Assembly: GCF_019279795.1 (NCBI RefSeq)
Contig: NC_056743.1
Span: 629,262,994 to 629,326,993 of the forward strand
From: Protopterus annectens
Taxonomy: Eukaryota > Chordata > Ceratodontiformes > Protopteridae
Direction: 5' to 3'
Length of the DNA: 64,000 bases
How positions within the stretch are numbered: position 1 is the first letter of the stretch; each line of letters begins with the position of its first letter. Positions 45,222-56,944 of this stretch are shown here, one piece after another. The notes under the pieces were generated by a model that had not been told where the DNA came from, did no database searches, and saw only the letters and a program-made list of their open reading frames with translations. The position numbers and the translations under genes were made by a program.

Positions 45222-45560
45222 TGGATTGTTGTTCGTGTTGCTGAAGTTTGGAGGAATAAACATTTTTATTGAACTGTGGTTGGCTCGACTTCTGGTACAC
45301 AGGGACTTATTGTGGTCCCCTATATTCCTTGCCCTTGGCTGTGGACTTTTATTCTTTTTCAGAAGAGGCCCGTGGAGGAAAGCTCCAGTTATATAAGTAA
45401 GCCAGATACAAACATGAAGTACTATGACATAATAAACAGTGAATAAAATACAAAGTCCAGTTATATAAGTAAAAGGATGCAAACATAAAATACTAGGACA
45501 TGATGAGCAAGAATAAAAGAAATTACTTGCAATTTACACGCAAGAATTAAACAAGAAATA

Positions 45561-46100
45561 TACCCAGGATAACCAGGATAAGCTGTAACATTTATACAAT
45601 GCAAAAATGTTTGTAATACAGTCTAAAATTAGGAGTTGGAGCAGGATTTATATAGAGGGAGATAATAGAGAGAATGTGCTTGGAGGCAGAAGCTGGGAGA
45701 AATGTTGTGACCCATTAGGGGTACGGAGAGGTTAGGTGTAAAGGAGGGGAGGGTAGTGTAAGTTGGCCCATGGCATAAGCTAAAGCTAATGACAGTAATA
45801 CCCAGAATATACACAATTCCTTTTCAAATTCATCCCATCCTGCTATCTCTTCCCTTGCCCAATGTGCTGTCCCATCAAAAAATATTTATAAAAAGGGAAG
45901 TGTTCAACTTAATCATAAAAAGTGCTTTGAAGGAAGCTTCACCAGACAAAAAATGATTAGGATTTTCAAGTCCTTTTTGGTACTCCAGAAGGCAAAGGAT
46001 AATGATACTGTTTGAACTTAAGTGGCCGAAATGCCTTAATCCCCAGGGAATCCATTTACTTGATCTTGATGCAGTTAATCTTTCCATACCCGTCAGGAAA
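45561..46100. other. Nothing recognised
   Basis: No coding signal or named repeat; probably part of the decayed DIRS D1 interior or another old insertion. Confidence 0.4.
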
Positions 46101-47199
46101 CAACATGTGGTGACGGGACCTCTAAGACACCTACCTACATATTAATATCATCAGGGAGTGAAGTCAGTAACTTACATTTTGGGTAGGAATCAGTTATTAC
46201 TGATTCCATTCACTTCCATTCAGCCTCACCTCAGCCTCAAGGATTTCACCAAATGCGTGTCCAGGAATTGCAATGAGCCAGATTCACTGCATACAGATTT
46301 GACTCACACCTGGCTGCTGCTTCATTTTAGGTCAGCTATTTACAGGGAGTCCCTACTAAAATGTCCCACCTTCTAGGGATTACAGTAAACCTTATGAAGT
46401 CACAACTGACACTATAACAGCTGCCAACATTTATTGGATGCTGTCTGGACACTGTTCATTTGTATTTCATCCATTAGTAGGCATGCCCAACAATATTTTC
46501 AATCCAGCAAGATTTCAGTTTGCCTGCAACTAAAACTCCAAGAGTAATGACAGCATCCATTTCAGTGATGCCTTAATATATTCTAAATATGAGTGTAACA
46601 GTGAACACTCAAGGTTCAGTGATTTAGGACCTCAGAACTTATGTTGCTCATCAAATTCAAATATCCAAAGCTTGAAAACAGCATCATCACTGGTGGATGG
46701 CCATAACCAGTCTTACCACTGGGCTCCACTTTTGGCTAACCACTCCTATGGCTTCAGTTGCCGTGGACACATCTGCCCTAGGGAAGAGTTAGGGTCATGC
46801 CAGTACCCGAGTGTCCTACTGTTGCAGTGTGCACATCATAGTTATAGAGATGACAACAGTCATTTTTTTAATGTATTAGTCTTTGGAGATTGTTTACTTC
46901 AGGATGTGATTTCCATCCCCTCTAACAACAAAGCAGTGGTTTGGTATTGCAATAGACAGGGTAGGACACAATTGTGTTCCTTATACTGAGAAGCCATGAA
47001 GGTATCAGAATAGCCATTAAATCCAAACATTTTCTGAATACGATTCAAATTCAAGTTGAGGTCACTTCTCGAGCAGAACAGCTCACCAACTGTATCTTTA
47101 TGCCCCATAATCTCAGAATCCTTGTGTGACTCAGATATTCCACATCTGGGGTAGGTCTTGTTGTGATCTATTGCATCCCTGACCACTGTCAGTACATAT

Positions 47200-48250
47200 T
47201 TATTTTTCCTTCATTTCCCCCTCTACAGGGATGCTCTGTTCCAGAAGTGACTCCTTTGCTCCTTTAAACTTTTTCTCCATTTTCTTTAATGATGATGATG
47301 ATGATCTTCATCTAGAAAGCTAGACTGTACAAAGTCAGGGTCATTTTCATAGCCCCTTAGCCCCTTACTGGATTTAGCTGATTTGGTTTTCATTACTTTT
47401 ACCTCATCTGATGGAGAAGCTCCTGAGGTTATGTGCTTCTGAAATGCTTCTCAGTAATCCATCAGGAAGGCATCATCTGTATATTTACTCCCTCAAGCTC
47501 ACCAGTCAAACCCTCCAGTGTCATTACCTACCAGGAACTGTTCCTTATCCTCTTAAGTTGTTCTTATTATCTCCTCACTATCTGTCTGTCTTTATTATCT
47601 CTCTTGGATTTTTTTTTCTGATCTGAGCTATTTTATCAAAGTATATTTAACAGCTGTTTCTAGTTTTTTATGCTGGTTTACACTCTCTTTTTTCAATGGC
47701 ATTGTTTAAGCTTTGGAAAGCCTTCCTAAAAGATATTTTCCTTTGTAGATTCCTCTGCAGCATTCTGTTTGATTAAACAGCATTTCCCCAAAATATTGAA
47801 TATTATATTATACAAAAATATTTTTGCAGGGGACAAGCCCCCATTCATCGCACCACATTTATTTTTGCTTTTTTTTTTATTTCACTGCTACCACTAACTT
47901 CAGGCTTATTCCAGTGGAAGCACCCTGTTAACAGCCTCAGTGAATTGTCACACATTGATGGCCACCCAGTGTGACCCGTGCCAGGAAGGTCTTCTGGAAG
48001 AGCCCTACAAGTGGAATCCTCTGTTTTTCCATGTGTTGGACCTAAGTATTGCATGCCAACATACAGTTTAAATAGGACATGGACAGGCAAGGAGCAATCA
48101 TACTGCTGCTCACAGTGCATTGTGTTTGTTAGTCCTACATACTGAGCTGACCTCACAAGAGGGCTCATGCAATGACATCAAGAGGAGAGAGACCCCCACT
48201 TTTGTGGTGACATGTCCCTCAAACACCTGCCCCTTTACGCTGTAGTACTG
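47200..48250. other. Unassigned stretch between DIRS D1 and D2
   Basis: No supported coding region. It contains a short GAT repeat (47289-47305). An open frame at 47845-48168 (minus) has no recognisable motif. Confidence 0.4.
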
Positions 48251-51250
48251 ACTTCCTGGCATGGCAGTGGTATTGTCACTAGTGTCTGTGAATTACCTGT
48301 ATGACCTCAACAGATCCCCACCCTCTCCAATGTCAGCACTTGTACAAGCCACAACTTGTGCTCACATCAGTTGGTTCACAGTCTGGACTTTATTCTAAAC
48401 CAATAGATTTGGAACCCCTCCACAACTTAAGTTATCATACAGTCTTCAGAAAGAGGGGATACCAAGAGGGAAACAGAGTCTTTTGGACTCACAAAAGTAG
48501 GGAGCAGTATGAGGATTTTTCTGGTACCAAAGAGGGATGCTTGTGCTAGACATTTCCTTTCCTTTCTAAACCTTTTTTTCAGTATTACAAAGTTCAAAAT
48601 GCTTTCTCTTCAGTCCCTTTTACCTCTTCTCCCTTCTTTAGCCTTTATGGTAAAGCGAGATCTAAAGAATGCTGATCATCACATTTCCATTGGCAAGCAT
48701 TTCAGCCAAGTTTTAACATTTTTTGCATCTGCCATACAGTATCAGTTATTTGTCTTTACCTTTAGAACAGTGTAAATTCTAAAGAGTTTCACAAAGTGTC
48801 TGGCTCCAGTAATTTCTTATAGCAGACTTCAAGGCATTCACATTTTCCATGTTTTGAAGATTTTTATATTTTCAGACCTTTTCCAGATGTTGAGAGTCTT
48901 TAGCAACTATTCAGAATCTGCTGCTTGGTCGGGGTTGTCAAATCAACTTTCAGAAGTCTTCTGTCATCCCTTCTCACAGGATTGTATTTATATAATTCTG
49001 CTAGATTCTGCCATGGGAATGAGCCTTTCTTCCGCCGGACAAAGTAGAGTTGTTTCAAAAGCACTTTCAATGAAAGCCAAGTATCTGCAAGGGAATGTCT
49101 CAGGATTTTGTGGTACATGGCATGGATGATTCTCTTCCTTACCCTGGCCAGACTCCACTTGAGGAAAATCCAGTAGTACCTCAGTTTAGTTTGGACTCTG
49201 CGATGTCATCCTTTTTCTGGTGGGGAGACCAAATCTCTCACAGTCCAGGTCTCCCATTTTCCCTTCAAACTTCTCTCCAGTCTGCCGCTACAGATGCATC
49301 AGACCTGGTGTGGGAAGCAGTTTCCAAAGGGGAAATAGTGCAAGCTTTGTGGAACCCCATCACAACAGAGAGAAGTGCATAAGTATCAAGAGATATGCTG
49401 GCAGTGATCAATGCTTTAAAAGCCTTAAATCATCTCTGGTTCCCTGGACCTCTACAAGGGGGGGGGGGGTACTAGATCATACCCACTTTGTAAACATGCT
49501 ATGATAGCTTGGGAGATAGTGGCATGGCTTAATTTGATTCTGCAGGTTTCTTGCATTCTGTCAGAGCAAAACTTGACTGCAGACAAGCTAAGCTGGACCA
49601 AGGCAGACTCTCATGAATGAAAACTTCATTTTGTAGTCTTCCAGTAACTGATCCAACTGTGGGGAACTCCTCAACTTGATCTGTTTGCCTCCTTTCAGAA
49701 CAGACAGCTAAAGAAATTCTACTCCAGGTCTAATTGCAAACAAGCCTGGTGGACAGATGTCTTCTCAATCCTATGGACAGGAATGTTCCTGTATGCTTTT
49801 CCATCCTTTCCGCTAATATCCATAGTTCTGAAGATCCAGAAAGACTCTCCCAAAATCATATATGTGAAAGCTGAAGAGATTTCCTAGTTGGTGCCAGACA
49901 AATAACCAGGAACTTCTTCAGGCCCGGCTGTCTCTGGTTGTTAATTATTTGTATCAGTTACTGTCCTCTATTTTTTCTTATTCCTTTGTCAAAGTTCATT
50001 TGCCTGCCATTTCTGTTTGATTGCCCTTAGATCTCCCCCTTTCTAACTATCTTCAAGTTCAACAGTTTTTGAAAGGGGTATTGCACATCTGTCCACATAG
50101 AAAATGGGTGGCTTATGCTTGAGATCTTAACTTTGTGTTTGAAAAGCTTACTCTTTTTCATTTGAACCAGCCTTATCTGGCTGAATTGAGGTTCTTAATA
50201 TAGAAGACTGTTTTACTCACTGCTGTAACTTCTGCTAGGAGAGTATTTGCATTCCAAGAACTTGTGCTAAGTCAACCCTACCTCATTTTCACAAGGACAG
50301 GCTTTCTTTGAGAACTAACCCATCTTTTATGTCTAAAGTGGTCTCAGAGTTTACCTTGAGCTACACTATTAGTCTCCCCCTTTTCTTTCTGAACACAAGA
50401 ACAAGGGAGAAAATATTCTTCACACTGGATGCCCACAGGCAGCTCAGATAATACTTAGACAAAAACTCAAGACTTCAGGAGAGCTGGCCAGCTTTTTGTC
50501 TCCTATGAAGGTAACAGGAAGAAAACCAATGTCAAAGCAGGCTGTTTCCAGATGGTTGTCTCATGCTGTAGCTGACTGTAATAAGCCATTTCTGGGCAGG
50601 ATTAGGAGCCATTTCACAAAAGGCTTTCGTTTCTTCTGTGGCTTTCTGGAAAGAGGTGGACTCTAGAAGTATTCCAGAAGCAACAACTTGGTCCTGTGTT
50701 CTGTTCATAATTTAAAAAATATTACATACTGGATTCCTTTTCCAGGTCCAGAACAGGCTTTGCTAGGATAATTCTTCAGGGGCGTCTGGATTCTTAGCTA
50801 CTAAGCTATAGTAATCATCCCAAAATAGCTTAGGCTACTGCAACAGTGACCGGTGAACATAGTACAATTGTGTAAATAAATTTACCATAACAGTAGATCT
50901 AATAGATAACTGTTGCAGTACCCACACTCCCTCCTCTCACCTCCAGCTCCCTTATGTTAGATGCTTTCTTTTTGTAATGCTAGGGTGTGGATGTATTGAC
51001 TCTTGTGCATACAGTTTACCACTGGGTTTGTTTCTTAGCATTGTCCTTTCAGGGCTATTGCTTCCCTTTTTATGGGGAAAAAAAGCTTTGATTTGGCATG
51101 CAGTCTTTTTATTGGCACTTCCTCAAGCTCTGTTACAGCGTTTGCAAGGCAACCTTACAGATCAAGTGCATAGGGGGTTGTTATAAGTATGCCCCTGTCT
51201 TGCAAAGTGGGCTTTATTATTCTAAAATGTGTAGTTTTTACTTTAGTCAC
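48250..51250 (+). mobile_element. DIRS-type retroelement fossil, copy D2
   Basis: Same family as copy B. Parts: reverse transcriptase (about 48490-48780, FLVPKRDACARHFLSFLN and HHISIGKHFSQVLTF), RNase H (about 49290-49680, ending LTADKLSWT), tyrosine recombinase (about 50280-50720, FHKDRLSLRTNPSFMSKVVS), the internal complementary region (about 50840-50925) and part of the right terminal repeat to about 51250, where CR1 copy E abuts. Several interruptions; old. Confidence 0.75.
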
Positions 51251-51351
51251 TTAGTAGACATATAGGTTCATAGGTAGGTACTAGGCTATCGGCCCAAGGA
51301 CCTATGTAAGCATAGCCAACAAGGTTCCTTGGCTTATGCCACCCAAGAAAG

Positions 51352-53106
51352 TTATTTTCCTGTGCCACTGTCGAGCAGAGACACAGAAGTGATCCCAGGG
51401 GTGTATTTCCTATTTCCCATCCACTCATCAAGATTTTTCTTGAAGAGTGCTAATGAAGAACTTTGCTTGACATAGATGGGTAGCCTGTTCCAGAGAATGG
51501 GAAGTCTCTTGGATAGGAATCTATCCCTCCAGCATGTCCTGTTTATTGTGGTGACAAGGTCTAGGTCCCTAGAGCATGTAGCTTGGAGGGATTGGAATTT
51601 CTTTAGGTGTAGCATGTCCAACAGCTGTGGGTTTGACATAGCTTTATATGTTAGGCAGAGATCACCTCGGAGTAGGCAATATGCTACGGAGTAAAGCTGG
51701 AGTTTTTTGAGATGGTCAGTGTAGGGCATTTGTTTGAGGCCAGTAATCCTCTTTGTGAGGTACTTCTGTGGCCTTTCCAGCTGCTGCAGATGTCTTGTGA
51801 GGTACATTACAAAAGGGGCGTTGTACTCTATCATGGGTCTAATGAGTGTTGAGTAGAGGGGAACAATGACCTCTTTTTTCCTGGATGAGAACCCTTTTAT
51901 GATGAGGTGTGCCATGTAGAAGGGCTTCCTGACTACTGTGGCGATGTGACTATCAAAGGAGAGACTACTGTCCACCTGGGTTCCAAGGTCTCTTATCACA
52001 CATTCGGTGTTAAGTAGATTGCTGCCTATGTGGTAGTTCATGAGTACAGAGTTTTTACCAAAGGGGATGACACTGCACTTTTTGGCATTGAGCTTGAGGC
52101 CATGGCTCTGACACCAGGCATCTGTCTCAGCGAAGCCCTTCTGTAGGATGTCCACATCATTTGGGGACTTGACTATGGCTCCTAGTTTGCAGTCATCTGT
52201 GAACTTCATTAGCCAGAGGCCTTCTGTGTTAGCCTGTACTTCAGAGAAGTAGATACCAAACAGGAGAGGTCCCAGGCCAGAACTTGTCACTGCTCTGAGG
52301 TCAGATTTGGAGTCTGCAACTTTTACAGTGTGGATTTTGTCAGTGAGCCAGTTGGCAACCCATCTTGTGACGTAGGGATTTATACCTAGTTTAGTGAGTT
52401 TAGCTATAATTCCAGAATGGGGGATGGTGTCGAAAGCCTTGGCGAGGTCAAGATAGGTTGTGTGAACCACCTTACCCTCATCGACGGCTTTGGTGACTGC
52501 CTCAAAGAAGTCAATCAGGTTCAGGAGGCATGATCTGCCTTTCACAAACCCGAACTGAGTGGGATTCAGAGTTTGGGTGTTACCAATGTCTTTGTTTATG
52601 AGTTCCATGATGATACGTTCCATGGCCTTGCAGACCAGGCTCGTCAGGCTAATAGGTCGATAGTTCCCGGGATTAGTAGTGACTCCCCCTTTGTGGAGTG
52701 GGATAACTGTTGCTGTGTGCCATTTAATGGGCACAAAGCCTGATGCAAGGCCATTATTGAACATGGCTCTTAAGTGGGTAGCCAGTTCGTTCTGAAGTTC
52801 GTGTAAAACGCAGCCTGGGATGTTGTCCGGTCCCATGGATGCTGTGTTTTTGGCTTTAGAGAGTGCAGCTTTTACCTGTGTAGTTGTGATTACAGGGACT
52901 CTGCATTCTTCCTGTATAGATATGGGCCCTTTAGGGGGTGGGGGTAAAGTTAGCACTGAACCTATCTGCCAGCATGTTGGCAATATCAGTTGGTTCTGTA
53001 ATTTTCGTGCTGTTGTGCTGTAACTCAGAGCAGATCTGGGTGTTGCCATCGAGATTCTTGATATAGCTATAGAATGCTTTGTGGTTGTCCTTACAATTAG
53101 TGGCAA
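51352..53106 (-). pseudogene. CR1 copy E ORF2 reverse transcriptase, long open frame
   Basis: A 584-residue open frame with SMGPDNIPGCVLHELQNEL (about 90-110), HKGGVTTNPGNYRPISLTSL, NPTQFGFVKGRSCLLNL, YLDLAKAFDTIPHSG (about 218-232), LKLNAKKCSVIPFGKN and the CR1 C-terminal region with CWRDRFLSKRLPILWNRLP. Two catalytic features are damaged: the GVPQGS box is missing (the sequence reads VTSSGLGPLLFG near residue 270, against TSGVPQGSFLGPLLFG in copy C), and FADD is FTDD near residue 300. It is therefore inactive although long and open. Confidence 0.9.
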
Positions 53107-54121
53107 TTTTGTTTTCGTAGCTAGCTTTGGAGGATCTTATAAGGGATCTCAGCTTCTTACTGAGGCTGACCAGGGAGCTCCTCCACTCATGGGATTTTAC
53201 TCTCTTTTGCAAGAGTTTCTTCCTCCTGTTGTACAATTTGTTTATGGCAGGGGTCTACCAGATTGGCTTCCTTTTTTTTGGAAGATAGCGTCTTGGTTCT
53301 GTTTGGGATAGCACGATCCATGCACTTGTGTAAGTGCTTATAGAGTGCATTTGTGTAGGATTCAGCAGTCGTAACTGTATTGTTCATCTGCATGGGTGTC
53401 ATGAAGTTCACCACTTCTGTCTTAAGAAGCATGAAGTTGGCTTTGGAGAAATTTTTTACCATGGTTTCCTTAATGGGGGGTGGGGGCATGATGTGGATAT
53501 CAGCTTATGGTCAGATTGGACCAATGAGGAGTTAACTTCAGGTGTGGAACACCGGTCACTCATGCTGGTAATGACTAGGTCTAAGATATTGTTGCCCCTG
53601 GTGGGGGTGTGGATAAGTTGATCCAGGGCATTGGAGTTTATGAATTCCAGAAAGCGTTGAGCTAAGGAGTTGGTACATGAGTAGTTTTCCCAGTTAATGA
53701 TGGGGTACTTGAAGTCGCCCATTATTAGGGTGTTTGGTTGAACCCTAATATTTTCCAATACATCAAGATAAGAGGAGTGGGAATCCTGGGGCATGGTGGG
53801 GGATCTGTAGCAAGCTACAATTTGGATTGCAGTTTTGCCCAGAGTTAGTTGCACTTGGATAACCTCAGATGCATTATACTGAGCAACTAGCCTGGAGGTG
53901 TGGATATCCTTAATGAATATGGACACACCTCTGCCTTTGTTGTTTCGGTCCAGGTTACCTGGCCAAAAAGTGTGGTATGAGTTATAGCCTGGTAGTGCAG
54001 GGGTGCTCTCTGGAGCCTTGAACCAGGTCTCAGTCACTGCACAGATATCGATGTTCTCCATTTTAAGGAGTGCCTTGAGTGAGTGCATTTTAAGATTTAG
54101 ACTTCTAGCATTGAGTAGCAT
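52931..54121 (-). pseudogene. CR1 copy E ORF2 endonuclease and spacer region
   Basis: The piece 54121-53456 carries LLNARSLNLKMHSLKALLKM, AVTETWFK, SIFIKDIHTSRLVAQYNASE, IVACYRSPTMPQDSHS, LIMGDFKYPIINWENY, and QSDHKLI, the AP-endonuclease motifs in order. Two overlapping pieces in other frames (53489-53187 and 53236-52931) carry the spacer with KASYENKIA and DNHKAFYSYIKNL, showing at least two frameshifts before the reverse transcriptase. Confidence 0.85.
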
Positions 54122-54150
54122 TGCCCTCAGTTTTTGCTTGCCTGTTCCTG

Positions 54151-54732
54151 CTAAGGTGGTGAATTTGTCATTTGAACCTTGCCTAAAAAAGGAACTATAG
54201 GGGCAGCAAGAGCCTTAGCCAGTATCCGGAATCCCAGGGGCAACAGGTGCAGGCCATCTGTGGCAAAGCATCGTGGTCTGTCGGCCATGTCATCCCAAGC
54301 AGACAGATACTGGATCCCCTTAGAATGACACCAGAAGCTTAGCCAATTGTTGAAGTCAATCATTTTGTCCTTGTACTGCGGTATCATTCTGGGTGATGGC
54401 AGAATGCTACTCAGGGTCAGGGTCATACCTGCCTGGGTTACAAGATCAGTGAGCTCTTCCATGTCTCTTTTCATGTAGTCCAGGGAGGTACGTCTCAGGT
54501 CATTCACACCAACATGGACAATGACAGAGTCATATTTGTACTTGTTGTGGAGTGACCTGAGTGCGTGGGTTATGTGGCGGATCCTGGCACCCAACAGGCA
54601 GCTGACAGTAACCTTCTCCTTGTTTAGCCTGGTCAGTGGGACATCAGTGTGCTTGTCTATAGAGTCACCTGTCATATGACTAGTGTGTTGGGTACGTTGT
54701 TTTGCCTTATTGGCTGTGGTTGAGTGGCACAC
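54151..54732 (-). pseudogene. CR1 copy E ORF1 SGNH esterase domain
   Basis: A 193-residue frame with the SGNH blocks GDSIDKHTDVPL (block I, serine present), VIVHVGVNDLRRT (block III, Asn present) and DGLHLLPLGFRILAKAL (block V, Asp and His present). All catalytic residues of the hydrolase are therefore visible, unlike copy A. It ends about 30 bases before the endonuclease frame. Function in the CR1 cycle is unknown; membrane or nucleoprotein roles have been suggested for such esterases. Confidence 0.85.
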
Positions 54733-54905
54733 TGAGTCTGTGGGCTATGTGTCATTTGTGTTGTGTTGGAGGATGGAGGTTGCTTGCGTTTCTGCTTTGG
54801 AGGTCTCTGTTGCTTAGACAGATTATTCTCGAGAACCTCTGTGAATATTTTTGTGTTACTATGTGTGGATTTTGGTGGTATATCTATTAAGTGATATATC
54901 TATTA

Positions 54906-56200
54906 AGTTTAATAAACTGGTATTTCTGTTTACTGTATGCTGAGCAACTGATCAATTACTTCCCAATTCCATGTTATTCAGCCCTTCCTTCTGATGATGC
55001 AGTGGAGGGGAGAAAACATTTGTAGTAGGTAGGCATGTTTTCTTTAATCTTTAGCACATTCTGTAACAAAATAACCAAAAAGAAGCACAGTCAATCACTC
55101 AGTCAGACAATAAATCAAAAAATAAATGCAGCTATATTCAAGTGAAAGGTAACAAAAGTAAGATAAACTAGGAAAACATTCTTAATAAGGTGTATAGTGC
55201 TTGGTATACAGTGTAATAAAACAGATGTGAAACTAATAAACTATTGTCTACCATTTTTTAATTATTCTAAATGTCTTCTTTCCAGCACTTATTTATTGCA
55301 GCATAACATGCAAACTCGGCGTACAGTAGGGCTGTCATTGAGGTTATTCACACATTCCAGTTTTCTCCCTGAACATAATTTATTTATTTATTGGCATTTG
55401 TTTACCTGGAAAGTCCAACCAGAAGCAGATACCAGCAGCTTGTCACTATCCACAGTTAAGTACCCTCTTATCTATTACTAAAGAAGTAAATAAGTACCAG
55501 CCACACACACTTTTAAAGGTGAAGGAATAAACAAAAATATTTCACTAAAATATGAAGTTGGTCAATTCAGTTAAAAGTTAGTAAGCAGAGAAATATAAAA
55601 TTGCACAGGCAAAACAGAAAAATAACCAATTTGTCAGAGAGAATACTTAAAAGAAGACTGGCTAACTGCCCAATGTACACTAGATGAATTTTTATCACAT
55701 GGCAGGTAGAGAGATGAATACAAAAATAAACTGAGTGTTATAGAGCAGCATGCTGGTCCACACTCAACAAATCATGGGCAACAGTCAGTGCTACATAGTA
55801 AAGTGACAGCAGCCATTTTAACAGTCTTTAGAGAGAAAGTCATTCTATCTGACCTCCTGGAGGGATATCTTGTAATGGGTTGACAGTGGGAGGTATACTA
55901 TTAACACCATTATTTCAAACACTTTACACCCTTAAGAAAAATGCTAGTCTGTGGTACTTTAAAAACTTCCCATGAGATAATGTATAACAAAATCCAATTC
56001 TGTGCTGTTTTAGTTAATGGGTTTATTTTTTTCCTACTGGCTAACAGCCCCACAAAGAAATGACAGATGAAGAAAAGTACAGATTCAAAGGTAGCAATTA
56101 CTTATTCAGCATAACTGCTCTTCTTCCTAAGGGAAACAAAATAAGTTTTTCAGTTAAGTCCCCAGAGTTAAAGAAAAGCAGAATGCTTGTATTTTCCTTC
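54906..56200. other. Mostly unassigned; one dispersed-repeat segment
   Basis: No coding signal. The only recognised piece is 55377-55415, related to the dispersed repeat around PLE2. The rest may include the far end of the DIRS D2 terminal repeat, but I could not establish it. Confidence 0.4.
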
Positions 56201-56207
56201 ATGTTGT

Positions 56208-56432
56208 TGTGTCTTTCGGCTTTTCTCGGTTAGGGGTCGCCACAGTGGAACTCCGGTCTGCTAATGATTGGTAGTTGATTTTTACGTGCCGAGTTACCAG
56301 CCCTGACACACAACCTTCAACGAAGGTATGCCCATTCACACATGTCGCCACGCAGAATACGCTCTAGCTGAGAATCGAACCGGACAGCGTCTTACTGTGA
56401 GGCGACAACGCTACCGCAGCACCACCATGTTG
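56208..56432 (-). mobile_element. SINE-like repeat, copy 4
   Basis: Starts TTTCGGCTTTTCTCGGTTAG then GGGTCGCCAC and ends GACAACGCTACCGCAGCACC, the reverse complement of both ends of the repeat at 39367-39705, with an internal deletion. Confidence 0.7.
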
Positions 56433-56944
56433 TACATTTTATATTTTATATACACGGTTGCTGTACTACTTAGAACACAGTTGCAAGCAAGGCTGTAAAT
56501 CTTATATACATTTTTTACAAATTTTACAGAAAATGAGCACATCTTTTTCATTCAGAAACTTTAATTAAAACAAGTTAAAGAAAAAAATGTGTGCAACCTG
56601 AGTATTCCTGAGCTGTGAAACCTTCACAACTCAATATTATAAATATAGTTAAAAGTTCCAACTCTTATTCATCTATCAATTTGATTGCAATTTCTTTACA
56701 ACTGACTCACATTTCCATTGTGCATACCCTCTAGTATAACTGTTGATCTTGTATATTTGTTAGCTTTTTGCCTGATATACGCCTGTCTGCCATCACCTTC
56801 CTACCCCTTTTTCATGTTATTCTAGTTGTATATTCCTTTGTCTGTATTATTTCCAAAAGTGCCGTTTATTAAAATGTAATTTACTTCCCCTTTTCTCAGC
56901 ATCTTAGATTCCCTTTATTGTATCTCTTTCATGATACTTAACAT
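56433..56944. other. Nothing recognised
   Basis: AT-rich sequence between the SINE-like repeat and DIRS copy E. Confidence 0.4.

Larger units (their letters stand above)
44274..45353 (+). mobile_element. Penelope-like element PLE2 with inverted arms and paired hammerheads
   Basis: A 1080-bp element flanked by an exact 14-bp duplication CTTTTTCAGAAGAG at 44260-44273 and 45354-45367. Inverted arms of about 257 bp lie at 44303-44561 and 45097-45353; the extra unpaired tail (29 bp) is on the left here, opposite to PLE1 and PLE3. Between the arms is an endonuclease C-terminal remnant. Both arms hold a complete-looking hammerhead motif on opposite strands. Confidence 0.85.
44195..45560. mobile_element. 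Dispersed repeat split by PLE2
   Basis: Sequence left of PLE2 (TTATTTATTTTATTTGACAT then TTGTTGACTGGGTTAGTC) continues right of it with GGCCCGTGGAGGAAAGCTCC. A related segment, TTTATTTATTGGCATTTGTT then TACCTGGAAAGTCC, is at about 55377-55415, so it is an interspersed family. I see no ORF and cannot name it. Confidence 0.5.
42200..47200 (+). mobile_element. DIRS-type retroelement fossil, copy D1, split by PLE2
   Basis: Plus-strand DIRS remnant. Recognisable parts are a gag core near 43590-43800 (GKNVYSYTTIAVLMSNYVVQ, compare GKRVFASATFAVRSLNFLAH in copy E), reverse transcriptase near 46150-46380 (LTFWVGISYY, LPFSLTSASRISPN) and RNase H near 46670-46990 (NNKAVVWYCNRQG). A dispersed repeat and PLE2 lie between gag and reverse transcriptase. 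The left limit near 42200 and the right limit near 47200 are uncertain. Heavily broken and old. Confidence 0.6.
51260..54905 (-). mobile_element. CR1-clade LINE, copy E, ORF1 to 3' end
   Basis: A 3.65-kb minus-strand CR1 with ORF1 esterase, endonuclease, reverse transcriptase and the family 3' end (ATAGGTTCATAGG on the plus strand at 51261). It is the best preserved CR1 of the window and shares the leader-proximal words GGAGGTTGCTTG and GGAGGTCTCTGTTGCTT with copy A. Its 5' end near 54905 lacks the zinc-finger part of ORF1, so it is slightly truncated. Confidence 0.9.

Noticed and set aside
47845-48168. A 107-aa minus-strand frame
   Set aside because: No motif, no codon or context support; probably chance.
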